In this document: piece by piece, positions 62,088-62,410 of the stretch
How positions within the stretch are numbered: position 1 is the stretch's first letter
Layout: every line of letters starts with the position of its first letter
Source: Candidatus Binatia bacterium
GTDB lineage: Bacteria > Desulfobacterota > Binatia > HRBIN30
Direction of reading: 5' to 3'
Assembly: GCA_023150935.1 (NCBI GenBank)
Contig: JAKLJW010000008.1
Coordinates: 65,721-128,130, forward strand
Length of the DNA stretch: 62,410 bases
Position numbers and translations under genes: made by a program
Notes under the pieces: model-generated
Told to the model about the DNA's origin: nothing
What the model saw: the letters and a program-made list of their open reading frames with translations, nothing else
Database searches by the model: none

Positions 62088-62410
62088 GAGCCCGGAGGGC
62101 TTCGTCAGAGTAGCCGGGGGCTTGAGCCTCCGGCTAACGCCGCCGCCAAAAAAGAGCCCGGAGGGCTTCGTCAGAGTAGCCGGAGGCTTGAGCCTCCGGC
62201 CAACGCCGCCGCCAAAAAAGAGCCCGGAGGGCTTCGTCAGAGTAGCCGGGGGCTTGAGCCTCCGGCCAACGCCGCCGCCAAAAAAGAGCCCGGAGGGCTT
62301 CGTCAGAGTAGCCGGAGGCTTGAGCCTCCGGCTAACGCCGCCGCCAAAAAAGAGCCCGGAGGGCTTCGTCAGAGTAGCCGGGGGCTTGAGCCTCCGGCCA
62401 ACGCCGCCGC
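62088..62410. repeat. 66-bp tandem repeat array running off the window
   Basis: GAGCCCGGAGGGC recurs at 62088, 62154, 62220, 62286 and 62352, an exact 66-base period, giving almost five units up to the window edge. Each unit holds a 9-bp-stem hairpin (GCCGGAGGC or GCCGGGGGC, TTGA, GCCTCCGGC) and an A-run after CGCCGCCGCC. Units 1, 3 and 5 read GGGGG where 2 and 4 read GGAGG. It belongs to family R3, also seen at 59552-59847. Confidence 0.9.

Noticed and set aside
62088..62410. CRISPR array
   Set aside because: The whole 66-base unit repeats; there are no unique spacers and no cas genes.

Overview
This window is a GC-rich (roughly two-thirds G+C), densely coded bacterial chromosome segment. 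It holds about 52 supported protein genes plus two decayed genes, and I see no rRNA, tRNA or CRISPR. Three things suggest an uncultured deltaproteobacterium-like lineage, with Binatota-like bacteria as my best guess: exported proteins with long Pro-Thr linkers, dockerin-like Asn-Gly-Asp/Ile-Asp-Glu repeats, and an acyclic-terpene-type acyl-CoA cluster beside ethylmalonyl-CoA pathway genes. That placement is inference, since no marker gene fixes the taxon.

Layout. 1-4400: small accessory genes (J-domain protein, methyltransferase, Phd/PIN toxin-antitoxin pair, macro domain), a decayed sigma-54 activator, a tiny membrane-peptide gene and dispersed hairpin repeats. 4429-13542: an operon-like run of acyl-CoA dehydrogenase, both subunits of a biotin-dependent acyl-CoA carboxylase, enoyl-CoA hydratase, an AtuA-family protein, cobalamin adenosyltransferase, an MBL hydrolase and a GGCT-like protein. 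This is the gene set used to degrade branched or terpenoid acyl-CoAs. 13673-17871: an exported coiled-coil protein, a CxxC micro-protein behind a sigma-54-like promoter, a protein made of two transposase-type DNA-binding halves and no nuclease, and a MoxR/CoxE pair. 17943-26694: a surface-protein island with a cohesin-like protein ending in an IPTL-like sorting tail, two paralogues sharing a distinctive C-terminal tail, a DUF1566-like protein, and a 1218-residue NHL double propeller carrying dockerin-like and cohesin-like modules.

26758-42074: housekeeping genes (MeaB, PPP phosphatase, M32 carboxypeptidase, Nudix, GlgC, HelD-like helicase, a beta-helix lipoprotein, AroC, PepA, a small cytochrome c lipoprotein, a PTPS-III-like enzyme, MaoC, an RRM protein). 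42360-52409: a Kef-type antiporter, PyrD, a flavoprotein dehydrogenase, crotonyl-CoA carboxylase/reductase, a zinc alcohol dehydrogenase, a CrtI-like oxidoreductase and TrxB. 52424-59393: MoaC, an RlmD/RumA methyltransferase, a DegT aminotransferase, a RfaE1-type kinase, YicC, and HisF/HisA. 59552-62410: a haem protein with a dockerin-like module, flanked by two clusters of one hairpin repeat family. The second cluster is a 66-bp tandem array abutting a truncated radical-SAM gene.

How the genes fit together. The carboxylase cluster would feed acetyl-CoA into central metabolism. Crotonyl-CoA carboxylase/reductase, MeaB and the cobalamin adenosyltransferase together point to acetyl-CoA assimilation by the ethylmalonyl-CoA pathway with B12-dependent mutases. 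The most novel-looking material is the surface-protein island (shared sorting tail, cohesin and dockerin modules), the duplicated transposase-type HTH protein beside MoxR/CoxE, and the repeat array at the right edge.
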